Shown here: positions 6,562-7,536 of the stretch, one piece after another
Layout of the letters: each line of letters starts with the position of its first letter
Position numbering within the stretch: position 1 is the stretch's first letter
Source of the DNA: Comamonadaceae bacterium
Lineage (GTDB): Bacteria; Pseudomonadota; Gammaproteobacteria; Burkholderiales; Burkholderiaceae_C
DNA: 7,536 nucleotides
Reading direction: 5' to 3'
Assembly (NCBI GenBank): GCA_947469815.1
Contig: CANIRI010000107.1
Coordinates: 1-7,536, forward strand
Translations under genes and position numbers: made by a program
Notes under the pieces: model-generated
What the model was told of the DNA's origin: nothing
The model's input: the letters and a program-made list of their open reading frames with translations, nothing else
The model's database searches: none

Positions 6562-7536
6562 ATGCCCGCAACCCCTTTGGACCATATCCGCCTGGACACC
6601 TGGATCGATGGGCACTTTGACGAAGAGCTGCGCTTTTTGCAAAGCCTGATCCAGATCCCCACCGACACCCCGCCGGGCAATAACGCGCCGCACGCCGAGC
6701 GCGCAGCCGATTTGCTCGATGACATGGGCCTGCACACCGAGCGCCACCCGGTTCCAGCACACCTGGTGCATGCCGCCGGCTTGCAGAGTGTGACCAATTT
6801 GGTTGTGCACCGGCGTTACGGCGATGGCCCGACGATTGCGCTCAATGCCCATGGCGATGTGGTGCCGCCGGGCGATGGTTGGACCCAAGACCCCTACGGC
6901 GGCGCGGTGGTGGACGGCAGCATCTACGGCCGCGCGGCCGCCGTGAGCAAATGCGATTTCGCCACCTACGCGTTTGCGGTGCGCGCCATTGAGGCACTCG
7001 GCTATCCGCTCAAGGGCGGGGTGGATTTGCTGTTTACGTATGACGAAGAGTTCGGTGGCGAAGTCGGGCCGGCTTGGCTGCTTAGCCAGCAGCTGACGCG
7101 CCCGGACCTCTTGATTGCCGCAGGCTTTTCATACCAGGTCATCACCGCGCACAACGGCTGTCTGCAAATGGAGGTGACCGTGCACGGCCAGATGGCGCAC
7201 GCGGCTATCCCCGAGTCCGGTGTGGACGCGCTGCAAGGTGCCACAAAAATTCTGAGCGCCTTGTATGCGCAGAACAGCCTGTACCGCAAGATCCGCTCGC
7301 AGGTGGAAGGCATCTCACACCCCTACCTGAATGTGGGCCTGATCGAAGGCGGCACTAATACCAACGTGGTTCCCGGACGCGTCGGCTTCAAGCTCGACCG
7401 CCGCATGATTCCTGAAGAAGATCCGGCGCAGGTGGAGGCCGATATCCGCCGCGTCATCACCCAAGCGGCGGCGCAAACGCCGGGCGTCACCGTGGATATC
7501 CGGCGCATGCTGCTGGCCAAGGCGCTCAAGCCCCTG
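6562..7536 (+). CDS. M20-family metallohydrolase (ArgE/DapE-like), 3' end outside window
   Basis: An open frame from ATG 6562 to the window edge gives 325 residues without a stop; M20 enzymes usually run 380-450, so the C-terminal part with the last metal His is missing. Seen in order: IQIPTDTPPGNN (31-41), LNAHGDVVPPGDGW (94-107; His97, Asp99), YGRAAAVSKCDFATY (122-136), YDEEFGGE (160-167; Glu162 and Glu163), TAHNGCLQMEV (195-205), the lid-domain HGQMAHAAIPESG (208-220; His213), and NTNVVPGRVGFKLDRR (266-281). The fold is clearly M20 but the bridging-metal Asp expected in GRGxxDxKG is Val128, and the Asp/Glu ligand usually found near 187-190 is not evident in AAGFSY. Substrate unknown; an amidase or deacylase of an N-substituted amino acid is the family norm. 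It lies 33 bases after the fusion gene with an AGG eight bases before the start, so it is probably cotranscribed and may act on a ureide or a dipeptide. A ureide role is inference only. Confidence 0.85.
   Translation, partial: MPATPLDHIRLDTWIDGHFDEELRFLQSLIQIPTDTPPGNNAPHAERAADLLDDMGLHTERHPVPAHLVHAAGLQSVTNLVVHRRYGDGPTIALNAHGDVVPPGDGWTQDPYGGAVVDGSIYGRAAAVSKCDFATYAFAVRAIEALGYPLKGGVDLLFTYDEEFGGEVGPAWLLSQQLTRPDLLIAAGFSYQVITAHNGCLQMEVTVHGQMAHAAIPESGVDALQGATKILSALYAQNSLYRKIRSQVEGISHPYLNVGLIEGGTNTNVVPGRVGFKLDRRMIPEEDPAQVEADIRRVITQAAAQTPGVTVDIRRMLLAKALKPL

Noticed and set aside
6034..6888. Minus-strand open frame of 284 codons across the end of the fusion gene and the start of the M20 gene
   Set aside because: Antisense to two genes with conserved motifs; no recognisable protein features.

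Overview
The window is a GC-rich stretch of bacterial chromosome, densely coding, with strong G/C preference at third codon positions. The protein sequences (AlaRS, the bacterial ferredoxin-NADP reductase and the PuuE-type allantoinase) look most like Betaproteobacteria of the order Burkholderiales, probably Comamonadaceae. That placement is an impression from the sequences, not a database result. I see no mobile elements, tRNA or rRNA genes, CRISPR arrays or long repeats.

Left part (1-1707): the C-terminal half of alanyl-tRNA synthetase (alaS) enters from the left on the plus strand. It ends only 7 bases before the stop of a convergent minus-strand gene for a small cytoplasmic thioredoxin-like protein with a WCGTC active site. 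A 135-base divergent spacer (1708-1842) separates that gene from the next block.

Right part (1843-7536): five genes run in the same direction with short gaps. They are a ferredoxin/flavodoxin-NADP+ reductase (fpr), a PfkB-family nucleoside/sugar kinase, a PuuE-type allantoinase, a 591-residue fusion of OHCU decarboxylase (UraD) with an allantoate amidohydrolase-like M20 hydrolase (AllC type), and an M20-family metallohydrolase that runs off the right edge.

The coherent biology is ureide catabolism, the late part of purine breakdown. The N-terminal half of the fusion should turn OHCU into (S)-allantoin, PuuE should open allantoin to allantoate, and the C-terminal half of the fusion should release ammonia and CO2 from allantoate. 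The fused domains therefore catalyse the steps just before and just after the step encoded by the preceding gene. The kinase may link to purine nucleosides, but its substrate is not fixed by sequence. The last M20 protein lacks the usual bridging-metal aspartate at its canonical place and is the least understood gene here. Urate oxidase, HIU hydrolase and ureidoglycolate-processing genes are not in the window.
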